From Pseudomonadota bacterium (GTDB lineage: Bacteria; Pseudomonadota; Gammaproteobacteria; Xanthomonadales; Rhodanobacteraceae), in the NCBI GenBank assembly GCA_023412995.1, contig JAEZQS010000338.1:1-7262 (forward strand): a stretch of 7,262 nucleotides of DNA, written 5' to 3'. The notes under the pieces are model-generated. The model was not told where the DNA came from and ran no database searches. It saw only the letters and a list, made by a program, of their open reading frames with translations. The translations under genes were made by a program, and so were the position numbers. This document shows, piece by piece, positions 1-5,759 of the stretch. Position 1 is the first letter of the stretch. Each line of letters opens with the position of its first letter.

Positions 1-64
1 GCCGCCGGCAGATCCCGCGCCCGACGAATCGCCGCGGCGGCCGCACTTGCGGGTCATCAAGTAG
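1..64 (+). CDS. sspB: SspB, ClpXP specificity-enhancing factor (3' end only)
   Basis: Only the last 20 codons are present, read from base 2 to a TAG stop at 62-64. The peptide is a Pro/Asp/Glu-rich linker that ends in RRPHLRVIK. This matches the C-terminus of E. coli SspB, which ends RPALRVVK. In SspB this tail is the XB motif, a short peptide on a flexible acidic linker that docks on the zinc-binding domain of ClpX. The folded N-terminal domain holds ssrA-tagged substrates and the tail tethers them to ClpXP for degradation. The folded domain lies outside the window, so the call rests on the tail and linker composition alone. The spacing Arg-Pro-x-Leu-Arg-Val-(Ile/Val)-Lys-stop is distinctive, which is why I trust it. 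The gene converges on the DUF3301 gene downstream. Confidence 0.8.
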   Translation, partial: PPADPAPDESPRRPHLRVIK

Positions 65-104
65 GGCAGGGGCTAGGGGCTAGGGGTTTGGGGGCTGGGA
101 GGGG
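64..104 (+). other. G-quadruplex-forming heptamer repeat after the sspB stop
   Basis: Four G-tracts of four or five bases (69-72, 76-79, 83-86, 90-94) are each separated by exactly three bases (CTA, CTA, TTT). This is an ideal tight-loop quadruplex motif built on a GGGGCTA heptamer. Further G-tracts at 64-66, 97-99 and 101-104 give seven tracts in 41 bases. The stop codon of sspB abuts the first tract. The G strand is the sspB sense strand, so the motif would be present in the 3' untranslated RNA as well as in DNA. It may affect termination, RNA stability or replication. That role is inferred; the motif itself is seen directly. Confidence 0.8.
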
Positions 105-127
105 CGAGGAAAGTGAAGCGGGATGGA

Positions 128-136
128 GGGGGGGGG
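128..136 (+). repeat. Nine-G homopolymer run
   Basis: An uninterrupted run of nine G residues lies in the convergent gap, 24 bases after the quadruplex motif and 28 bases before the DUF3301 stop. Such a tract is prone to slippage, but here it is outside both coding regions. I see no hairpin with a T-run terminator in this gap. Confidence 0.7.
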
Positions 137-164
137 CGTCTCTTTGCCCTTGGGCCTCGCTCCG

Positions 165-512
165 CTACCCCCAGTTGCCCAGCCGCACCGGGGGCGGCGC
201 CGCCACGGGTTCGGCCGGCAGCGGCAGGCTCCAGGATTCCAGCCGGTCGCCGCCGAGGTCGAGGTGGCCGCGGTGGCGGTCGCTGCCGCTGAGGCTGACC
301 TCGAAGGCGTAGCGGCGCACCAGCGTGGGCAAACCATTGCGCCGCCCGAGTCGCACGCGCCGCAGCGAGACGGTCTGGTCGAGCATCTGCACGCCGGCCT
401 TGCGGCACAGTTCGCGGCCATGGTGGATGGCCAGTTCGCGCGCGCGCAGGGCATCGATCCAGGCCCAGGCGGCAAGGGCAATGAGGAGGAGGGAGATCCA
501 GGTGCCGGTCAT
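165..512 (-). CDS. DUF3301 family small membrane-anchored protein
   Basis: This encodes 115 residues of unknown function that resemble the proteobacterial DUF3301 family. Residues 4-19 (TWISLLLIALAAWAWI) form a hydrophobic N-terminal anchor. The segment after it, Asp-Ala-Leu-Arg-Ala-Arg-Glu, fits a cytoplasmic or membrane-proximal helix. A conserved-looking stretch follows with Cys36, Gln-Met-Leu-Asp-Gln and a beta-rich part containing RRYAFEVSLSG, which ends in a Pro/Ala-rich tail. The length is typical for the family. The ATG at 510-512 puts the hydrophobic segment right at the N-terminus, as expected, but no strong ribosome-binding site precedes it. The gene converges with sspB and diverges from the FHA gene. 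The family assignment is from memory of the pattern; no biochemical role is known to me. Confidence 0.75.
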   Translation of the reverse strand: MTGTWISLLLIALAAWAWIDALRARELAIHHGRELCRKAGVQMLDQTVSLRRVRLGRRNGLPTLVRRYAFEVSLSGSDRHRGHLDLGGDRLESWSLPLPAEPVAAPPPVRLGNWG

Positions 513-579
513 GCGGCGAGTGTGGTGATGCGCGTCGCGGCTGGCAAGCGCAGGCGAGCGCAGGGATGCTGGCAGCGGG

Positions 580-585
580 TAAACT
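580..585 (+). promoter_or_regulatory. Possible -10 box for the FHA gene
   Basis: TAAACT is the only AT-rich hexamer in the 107-base divergent gap between the DUF3301 and FHA starts. It would place transcription start near 592 and give a leader of about 28 bases. No recognisable -35 box stands 16-18 bases upstream, so this is a weak prediction. Confidence 0.22.
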
Positions 586-608
586 CGCGCTTCCGGCGAC
601 GTCGCGGC

Positions 609-615
609 GAGGGGG
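609..615 (+). promoter_or_regulatory. Ribosome-binding site that fixes the FHA start
   Basis: GAGGGGG ends four bases before the ATG at 620. It supports that ATG over the in-frame upstream ATG at 566, whose extra 18 residues (MLAAGKLALPATSRRGGL) do not look like part of the FHA fold. Confidence 0.6.
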
Positions 616-619
616 TCTG

Positions 620-1435
620 ATGAGACTGGTCTTTCCTGGAGGGGAACACGCGCAGGTGGAACTCGCGCCCGGCACCACCACGCTCGGCAGTGCCGCCGAC
701 TGCGGCCTGGTGCTGTCCGGCAATGGCGTCGTCGCGCACCACTGCAGCATCACGACCGATGGCAGCAGCGGCTTGGTGGTGCCGCTCGACACCTCCGCGC
801 CCACGGTGCTCAATGGCCGCCAGATCGTCACCGACACGCCCATCAACGACGGCGACCTGCTGCTGCTCGGCCGGGTCGGGATTTCCGTCCTTGCCAGCGC
901 GCCGGAGCCGGTGCGGTTCCCGCAGCGCGCGCCGGTGGCGCCCGGGCCCGGTGCCGAGGCCGACGGCCGCACGCGCGTTCGCGCCAAGCTGCCGCGCTAC
1001 ATGCTGCGCGGAGTGTCCGGCGCCACGCTCGGCAAGACGTTCGCCCTGACCGAGAACGGCGTGATCGGCCGCCAGGCCGACTGCGACATCGCCATACCGG
1101 CCGAGGAGATCTCGCGCCAGCACGCGCGGCTGCGCGCCGCGCCCGACGGCGTACAGGTGGAGGACCTGGGCTCCGCCAACGGCACCTTCATCAACGACAA
1201 GCGGGTACAGACCGGCTTGTTGAAACCCGGCGACGAGCTGCGCCTCGATACCGTCCGCTTCCGCCTGGTGACGCCGGGCATGGATGCGCGGCAGCAGTCG
1301 GTGCGGCCATCGAGCGAAGGCACGCCCGCGGCGCCCGCGCCGGCGACGGCGTCGCGCCTGCCGTGGATCCTTGTCGGCCTGGTGGTTGCGGCCGCGGTCG
1401 TGTTCGCCGGCCTGCGCTATGCCGGCATGATCTAG
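620..1435 (+). CDS. Tandem FHA-domain protein with C-terminal membrane anchor
   Basis: This encodes 271 residues. The second FHA domain (about 124-217) is complete: Gly150-Arg151, Ser165-Arg-Gln-His168 and the loop Gly-Ser-Ala-Asn187-Gly-Thr, then Asn192. These are the residues that bind phosphothreonine peptides in known FHA domains. The first domain (about 1-92) keeps the overall pattern (Gly23, His41, Asn65-Gly66) but lacks the key Arg (Ser24) and the Ser (Val38). A Pro/Ala linker (about 222-246) leads to a hydrophobic segment at 248-265, so the protein is probably a C-tail-anchored membrane protein with its FHA domains in the cytoplasm. It presumably reads Ser/Thr kinase signals, but no kinase or phosphatase gene is visible here. 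The start is chosen from the ribosome-binding site at 609-615. The TAG stop overlaps the nadC stop on the other strand. Confidence 0.9.
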   Translation: MRLVFPGGEHAQVELAPGTTTLGSAADCGLVLSGNGVVAHHCSITTDGSSGLVVPLDTSAPTVLNGRQIVTDTPINDGDLLLLGRVGISVLASAPEPVRFPQRAPVAPGPGAEADGRTRVRAKLPRYMLRGVSGATLGKTFALTENGVIGRQADCDIAIPAEEISRQHARLRAAPDGVQVEDLGSANGTFINDKRVQTGLLKPGDELRLDTVRFRLVTPGMDARQQSVRPSSEGTPAAPAPATASRLPWILVGLVVAAAVVFAGLRYAGMI

Positions 1436-2307
1436 GCGGCGGCGCTGCCGCCGCCGCGCAGTTCGATGCGCAGGGACAGGTCGACCGCGCGCACGTGTTT
1501 GGTGAGCGCGCCAATGGAGACGAAATCGACGCCGGTCTCGGCAATCGCGCGCACCCGCTCGAGCGCGACGGAGCCCGACACCTCCAGCGGCACGCGCCCG
1601 CCCACCTCGGCGACGGCCTGGGCCAGTTCCTCCAGTTCGAACTCGTCCAGCATGATGCGGTCGGCTCCCGCGGCAAGCGCCTCGCGCAGTTCGCCGAAGT
1701 TTTCCACCTCCGTCTCGACCAGCAGGCCCGGGTGCAAGGCACGCGCACGTTCCACCGCCGCCGTGATGGAGCCCGCGGCGGCAATGTGGTTTTCCTTGAT
1801 CAGGACGGCATCGAACAGTCCGGCGCGGTGGTTGGCGGCGCCGCCGACCCGCACAGCGTACTTCTGCGCCGCGCGCAACCCGGGCAGCGTCTTGCGCGTG
1901 TCCAGCACTGTGGTGCGGGTGCCGCGTGCCGCTTCGACGTAGGCCGCCGCCGCTGTCGCGGTGCCGGAAAGGGTCTGCAGGAAGTTGATGGCGGTGCGCT
2001 CGCCGGTAACGAGCGCGCGGGCCGGGCCTTCGAGCTGGCACAGCAGCGCGCCGCGTGCGATGCGCGCGCCATCGCGTGCCTGCCACGCGACCTGGATGGC
2101 CGGATCGAGCTGGCGGAAGCATTCGTCGAACCACGCGCAGCCGCAGAGCACGGCGTCCTCGCGGGTGACCAGGCGCGCGCGCGCCTGCGCGTCCGGCGGC
2201 AGCAGGTCGGCCGTGACGTCGCCGCTGCCGATGTCTTCTTCCAGGGCGCGGCGGACATCGCGCTCGATCGTCTCGCGTGGCGGCAGGGCCACGGCCTCAT
2301 TGCCCAT
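1432..2307 (-). CDS. nadC: Nicotinate-nucleotide pyrophosphorylase (carboxylating), quinolinate phosphoribosyltransferase
   Basis: This 291-residue enzyme converts quinolinate and PRPP to nicotinate mononucleotide, CO2 and pyrophosphate in de novo NAD synthesis. The N-terminal domain has the LxEDIGSGDVT motif (residues 22-32). The active-site residues of the family are all present: Arg104 (GERTAINFLQ), Arg138-Lys139 in DTRKTLPGLR, Lys149, His160-Arg161 in GGAANHR, Lys171 in LIKENH, Glu200, Asp221 in MLDEF, and the phosphate loop around SGS (244-246) and GALTKH. The length is normal. I chose the ATG at 2305-2307 because GAGGA sits nine bases upstream. A TTG at 2347-2349 would add 14 atypical residues. 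It lies 60 bases downstream of the DUF1631 stop on the same strand and may share its transcript. nadA and nadB are not in the window. Confidence 0.97.
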   Translation of the reverse strand: MGNEAVALPPRETIERDVRRALEEDIGSGDVTADLLPPDAQARARLVTREDAVLCGCAWFDECFRQLDPAIQVAWQARDGARIARGALLCQLEGPARALVTGERTAINFLQTLSGTATAAAAYVEAARGTRTTVLDTRKTLPGLRAAQKYAVRVGGAANHRAGLFDAVLIKENHIAAAGSITAAVERARALHPGLLVETEVENFGELREALAAGADRIMLDEFELEELAQAVAEVGGRVPLEVSGSVALERVRAIAETGVDFVSIGALTKHVRAVDLSLRIELRGGGSAAA

Positions 2308-2316
2308 GTGCAGCGA

Positions 2317-2321
2317 TCCTC
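2317..2321 (-). promoter_or_regulatory. Ribosome-binding site of nadC
   Basis: Read on the minus strand this is GAGGA, nine bases before the ATG at 2305-2307. It is the main reason to prefer this start over the TTG at 2347-2349. Confidence 0.55.
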
Positions 2322-2367
2322 GGCCAGCAGGGGACGCGCAGGATAGCAATCCCTGCGGCCGGCGGGA

Positions 2368-4794
2368 TCAGGGTGCCGCGGGTGCGGTGCCCGGGTCGGC
2401 GGCCGTGGCGGACGCCGCAGCGCCGGGCTGCGGACTGCCGGCCGCCGCCGCCTCGGAGGAGTGGCGCAGGCGGGCGACGATGGCATCGAGCGCCCGGTCG
2501 AACAGCGGCACTTCCTCCAGCACCACGGCGCTGCCGTCGCGCAGTTCCGCCGCCAGGGCACGGACCGTCTTGTCGCACACCTTCAGTCCGCGCCGGTTGA
2601 CGAACAGGTACTTGGCGCTGATCGGGCTGATCCACGACAGCTTGGCGCGCTCGCGCTGGCCACTGGCGTCGACGAACTCGATCCAGCTGCCGACCTTGAG
2701 CTCGCGAACGGCCTGCAGGTGCTCGTCTTCGGGCGGTACGTCGGCCGGGGTTTCCGGTTCGTCCGGCACCGGTGCGAGCACCGCTTCCTCGACCGGGCTC
2801 TGCGCCAGCGCCCCGCTGGCCGGTGCGGCGACGGCGGGCGCCTCGGGCGCCAGCGCGGCGTTGCCCTCGATCACTTCCTTGGCGCTGCGCGTCTCGACCT
2901 TCTGGCCGTCCAGCACGCGCTTGTAGAACTGCGACAGCTCCTGCATCAACTGCTTGATGTCGCTGTCGTGGTAGGCGACGGTGGCAAGGCCGTGGCGCAG
3001 CGCTTTTTCCAGCTGCGGCAAGAGCGCGCGCAGGCGCGTGTGCTCGCTCTCGGTGGCCTTCGGCTGCGCGCTCCAGACGAACTCGTCGGCGAAGCGCAGC
3101 GCGTTCTTCCACTCGTCCGATCCCTCGCCCTGGCGCAGGAGCGTCAGCACCAGGTAATTCGCCCACGGGCGCGACAGCACCGTGTGCACCACCGGCGGCA
3201 GGTTGCGGTCGTCGATGCGCCTGAGGATCTCGCGCGCCGCCTTGCGCCGGGCTTCCTGCAGCTTCTCGCGCCCGCGGGTCGCCTCGGCCGCCCGCTGCTC
3301 GGCCAGTTCGGCGCGCTTGTGGTGGTGCTCGTTGAAATCGATGAAGGACTCCAGCTCGCGCCGGAACACGTCGACGTCGTCGTCGAAGTCGCGCAGCACC
3401 GCCTCCACCGCGCCCTTGATGCGGTCGTACATGCGCAGGTCGCGATCGGATTCGGGGGTCCAGCTCTTGCCGGCCTCGGCGAGGGCGTCGAGCAGGCGCC
3501 GCGCCGGGTGCGACTTCTGCGCGAACAGGTGCTTGTCCAGGATCGCGACCTTGAGATACGGGATCTGCAGGCGGCCGAACAGGGCCTGCATCTGGGTCGG
3601 CAGGTTGCGGTCCTGCAGGATGTATTCGAACAGCATGCCGACCAGGTCGATGGTGTCCTCGTCGGCTGCCGAGACGCGCCGTTCGTGCGCATCGGCCGAC
3701 AGCTTGCCGACCTGCTCCAGCAGTTCGCGCTTGATCTGCTGCACCGCCTCGGCGGCGTCGGCGACGCTGTCGGCGCGCGCGGCCGCGCCGCTCGACTGGT
3801 TCTGCAGGATCGTCAGCGCGCCCAGCAGCTCGGTCGGTGAAAGGCCGGGGCCGCCCATGGCGGCACTGCCACCGCCGCGACCGCGGCCATCGCCGACGTG
3901 CCGGCTCGCCAGCAGCGAACGCAGGGTGTGCCATATCTCGGCCTGCAGGTCCGAAGGACCCTGCTCGTAACCGCCGCCGCCATACGCCATGCCGCCATGG
4001 CTGGCGGCGACGGCCTTGACGTCGCCGGGGAGGCCCACCGGCACGGAACCGCCACCCGCGTGCCCGCCGGGTCGTTCCCCGTGCGGCAGCACGTGGCGCA
4101 CCTGCGGCAGTACGCCGGCACGCACCAGCTCGATGTTGACCTCGTCGTACACCGGCTCGAGCCCCGCCATCACGTAGCGGTCGAACAGCTTGTAGATGAT
4201 CAGCTTGACCTGGACGTTGACGTCGAACTCGCGGATCACGTTGCGGAACGCGTTGCCGAGCACGGCCGGCCCGATCGGGTTGGTGGAGTCGTCCACCTTG
4301 CCGCCGCCGATGATCACCGCGAGGCGCTGGTTGACCTGGTAGAGCGGACGCTGCAGGCGGTTCTCGGCCTTGGCGACCATGCTGGTGACGGCAAGCGATT
4401 CCTCCAGCTCGACGTCGTCGACCAGCGACAGGCCGCCCTGGGCGGAAGGAGCCGCGGGTTCGTTGCGCACCGGGCGCAGCTTGCCGTCGGCGAAATCGGT
4501 GAAGGCACGCGTGGCCTGTTCCTGGAACAGGCGCTCGACCAGCTGGCGCTTCTTGCGCACCTCGCGCATGCCGTCGAAGTATTCGGTCTGGATGGCGTTG
4601 CTGCCGGCCCGCTCGGCGAGGTCGAACAGCGCATCATCGACATTCTCGAACAGCGTGCCCACGAGCCCGTTGATGCGCTTCAGGGAAATGCCGCGCACCA
4701 GTTTCAGCAGGTCGCCCATGCGTTCGGGGGCGGCAGCGGCACTCTGGCGCTGCTGGAGGTCGACCACATTGGGGGTGTCTTTCGCAGACGTCAT
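2368..4794 (-). CDS. DUF1631 family protein
   Basis: This encodes 808 residues and is recognised as the DUF1631 family by its overall pattern; no molecular function is established to my knowledge. It appears soluble and largely helical, with no signal peptide or membrane segment. The N-terminal block (about 25-230) contains LLKLVRGISLKRINGLVGTLFENVDDALFDLA in register 29-60. A Gly/His-rich low-complexity linker covers about 234-318. A second helical block (about 319-640) includes DRNLPTQMQALFGRLQIPYLK (395-415), a charged, coiled-coil-like stretch (about 488-527), and a second DDRNLPP at 528-534 followed by WANYLV. An Ala/Pro/Glu linker (about 644-692) leads to a small predicted beta domain (about 696-755, with GSWIEFVD and KYLFVNRRGLKV). 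An Ala/Pro tail ends it. A predicted CRP-type promoter lies upstream. Confidence 0.85.
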   Translation of the reverse strand: MTSAKDTPNVVDLQQRQSAAAAPERMGDLLKLVRGISLKRINGLVGTLFENVDDALFDLAERAGSNAIQTEYFDGMREVRKKRQLVERLFQEQATRAFTDFADGKLRPVRNEPAAPSAQGGLSLVDDVELEESLAVTSMVAKAENRLQRPLYQVNQRLAVIIGGGKVDDSTNPIGPAVLGNAFRNVIREFDVNVQVKLIIYKLFDRYVMAGLEPVYDEVNIELVRAGVLPQVRHVLPHGERPGGHAGGGSVPVGLPGDVKAVAASHGGMAYGGGGYEQGPSDLQAEIWHTLRSLLASRHVGDGRGRGGGSAAMGGPGLSPTELLGALTILQNQSSGAAARADSVADAAEAVQQIKRELLEQVGKLSADAHERRVSAADEDTIDLVGMLFEYILQDRNLPTQMQALFGRLQIPYLKVAILDKHLFAQKSHPARRLLDALAEAGKSWTPESDRDLRMYDRIKGAVEAVLRDFDDDVDVFRRELESFIDFNEHHHKRAELAEQRAAEATRGREKLQEARRKAAREILRRIDDRNLPPVVHTVLSRPWANYLVLTLLRQGEGSDEWKNALRFADEFVWSAQPKATESEHTRLRALLPQLEKALRHGLATVAYHDSDIKQLMQELSQFYKRVLDGQKVETRSAKEVIEGNAALAPEAPAVAAPASGALAQSPVEEAVLAPVPDEPETPADVPPEDEHLQAVRELKVGSWIEFVDASGQRERAKLSWISPISAKYLFVNRRGLKVCDKTVRALAAELRDGSAVVLEEVPLFDRALDAIVARLRHSSEAAAAGSPQPGAAASATAADPGTAPAAP

Positions 4795-4841
4795 GTCGGT
4801 GATCCGTGGAGGACGCCGCGGTGCGTGTTCCGCATCCGCCC

Positions 4842-4847
4842 ATCATA
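4842..4847 (-). promoter_or_regulatory. Predicted -10 box of the DUF1631 promoter
   Basis: On the minus strand this reads TATGAT, one mismatch from the sigma-70 consensus, inside an otherwise GC-rich gap. It would start transcription near 4835 and leave a leader of about 40 bases. No good -35 hexamer lies 16-18 bases upstream. That fits an activator-dependent promoter, given the dyad at 4868-4883. Confidence 0.45.
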
Positions 4848-4867
4848 GATGCTGCAGGTGGCCGGAA

Positions 4868-4883
4868 CGTGACGCCCGTCACG
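4868..4883. promoter_or_regulatory. CRP/Clp-type operator (perfect dyad) upstream of DUF1631
   Basis: CGTGACGCCCGTCACG is a perfect seven-base inverted repeat around CC. It fits the CRP family pattern TGTGA-N6-TCACA except at the outermost base of each half, and GTGA/TCAC is intact on both sides. The centre (4875.5) lies 28.5 bases from the upstream edge of the -10 box, or about -40.5 to -41.5 from the predicted start, which is the class II activator position. In Xanthomonas the CRP homologue Clp uses the same type of site. As an alternative, the RNA could form a six-pair hairpin with a GCCC loop, but no T-run follows. Confidence 0.45.
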
Positions 4884-4898
4884 CTGGCACGGTGGTGT

Positions 4899-5168
4899 TC
4901 AGCCGCAGGTAAAGTCGGCCAGCTGGGCGGTCGCGATCGCCTCGTCCGCCAGCATGACCGGGATGCCGTCCTCGATGCGGTAGATGGTGCGGCCGTCGCG
5001 CGTCACCAGCGCCGCCTCCACGGCAGCCGCGACCGGGGCGCCACTGCCCGAGGCGACGCCGCCCGCGGCAATGGCGCGGTTGAGCGACGTGATTTCCTCC
5101 TCGCACAGGGGGCGCAGCGGTGCCCTCGTCACCGGGCAGCAGAGGATGTCGAGCAGGCGCTTGTCCAT
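4899..5168 (-). CDS. Trm112-like (YcaR/UPF0434-related) small protein
   Basis: This encodes 89 residues. The start MDKRLLDILCCPVTRAPL and the later IEDGIPVMLADEA match the two conserved ends of bacterial Trm112/YcaR proteins. E. coli YcaR is about 60 residues; this one has roughly 25-30 extra residues between the halves (about 23-50), rich in Ala and Gly. The cysteines of the CPxC...C zinc pattern are replaced by threonine at two sites, Thr14 and Thr56, leaving Cys11, with Cys10, Cys22 and Cys88 outside the pattern. From memory, xanthomonad homologues share this longer form. The ATG at 5166-5168 follows GGAAC closely. Family members in other organisms activate methyltransferases, but no partner is evident here. 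The gene is divergent from purE and 104 bases upstream of DUF1631 on the same strand. Confidence 0.82.
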   Translation of the reverse strand: MDKRLLDILCCPVTRAPLRPLCEEEITSLNRAIAAGGVASGSGAPVAAAVEAALVTRDGRTIYRIEDGIPVMLADEAIATAQLADFTCG

Positions 5169-5208
5169 GGGGGTTCCGCGGCGTGCGGCCGGGCGGGGCC
5201 GTTGTGCG

Positions 5209-5214
5209 TACAAT
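5209..5214 (+). promoter_or_regulatory. Possible -10 box of the purE-purK promoter
   Basis: TACAAT is a good -10 match in the 69-base gap between the divergent Trm112-like and purE starts. Transcription would begin near 5221 and leave a leader of only about 17 bases. No clear -35 box is present. No PurR-like operator palindrome and no room for a purine riboswitch are visible between it and purE. Confidence 0.35.
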
Positions 5215-5237
5215 AACGATTTACCCGTGCAGCGACC

Positions 5238-5759
5238 ATGACAGAAAGCACCGGACAGCCGCTTCCTGCGCCGCTCGTCGGCGTGGTGATGGGTTCGCGC
5301 TCCGACTGGGACACCCTTCGCCACGCCGTCGAGGCGCTCGAGCGCCTCGGCATTCCCCACGAGGTCCGCGTGGTGTCGGCGCACCGCACACCCGAACTCC
5401 TGTACGGCTATGCCGCCAGCGCGATCGATCGCGGCCTTGCCGCCATCATTGCCGGTGCCGGCGGCGCCGCCCACCTGCCGGGCATGCTGGCCGCGCGCAC
5501 GCGCCTGCCGGTGCTGGGCGTGCCGGTGCAGTCGCAGGCGCTCAACGGGATGGATTCGCTGCTCTCCATCGTGCAGATGCCGGCGGGCGTGCCGGTGGCG
5601 ACGTTCGCGATCGGCCGCGCCGGCGCCGTCAACGCGGCGCTCTACGCGGCGGCGATGCTCGCGCTCGGCGACGCGGCGCTGGCCGAACGCCTGGAGGCGT
5701 GGCGCCAGGCGCAGACCGAGGACGTGCTCGCCAACGGCGACCCGCGGATTCCCGCGTGA
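5238..5759 (+). CDS. purE: N5-carboxyaminoimidazole ribonucleotide mutase (class I PurE)
   Basis: This 173-residue enzyme moves the carboxyl group of N5-CAIR to carbon 4 and yields CAIR in de novo purine synthesis. The class I signature is complete: MGSRSDW (18-24) for phosphate binding, SAHRTPE (47-53) with the catalytic His49, AGAGGAAHLPGM (72-83), and a C-terminal run with QSQALNGMDSLLSIVQMP then GVPVATFAIG and AGAVNAAL. PurK next door confirms the bacterial two-step route rather than the animal-type class II enzyme that uses CO2 directly. The length fits the octameric bacterial family. The ATG at 5238 is the first in frame before the fold; the ribosome-binding site is weak. The TGA overlaps the GTG of purK. 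Confidence 0.97.
   Translation: MTESTGQPLPAPLVGVVMGSRSDWDTLRHAVEALERLGIPHEVRVVSAHRTPELLYGYAASAIDRGLAAIIAGAGGAAHLPGMLAARTRLPVLGVPVQSQALNGMDSLLSIVQMPAGVPVATFAIGRAGAVNAALYAAAMLALGDAALAERLEAWRQAQTEDVLANGDPRIPA

Noticed and set aside
73..987. Open frame of 304 codons on the minus strand across the G-rich gap, DUF3301 and part of FHA
   Set aside because: It is out of frame with DUF3301, antisense to FHA, and its composition is Arg/Pro/Ser noise.
509..2134. Open frame of 541 codons on the minus strand across FHA and nadC
   Set aside because: It is antisense to FHA and out of frame with nadC. It is Arg-rich with no domain pattern.
2308..2349. Longer nadC start at the TTG of 2347-2349
   Set aside because: The 14 extra residues are atypical for NadC, and a ribosome-binding site fits the ATG at 2305-2307.
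2461..3840. Long open frame of 459 codons on the plus strand within DUF1631
   Set aside because: It lies antisense to a well-supported gene in high-GC sequence, where the opposite strand is often open. Its product has no recognisable motif.
4868..4883. Rho-independent terminator after the Trm112-like gene
   Set aside because: The stem is only six or seven pairs and no T-run follows it on the minus strand. Its symmetry and distance from a -10 box fit an operator better.
5120..5755. Upstream extension of the purK frame by 212 codons
   Set aside because: It overlaps purE entirely and reads as Arg/Pro-rich noise. The GTG at 5756 gives the normal PurK N-terminus.
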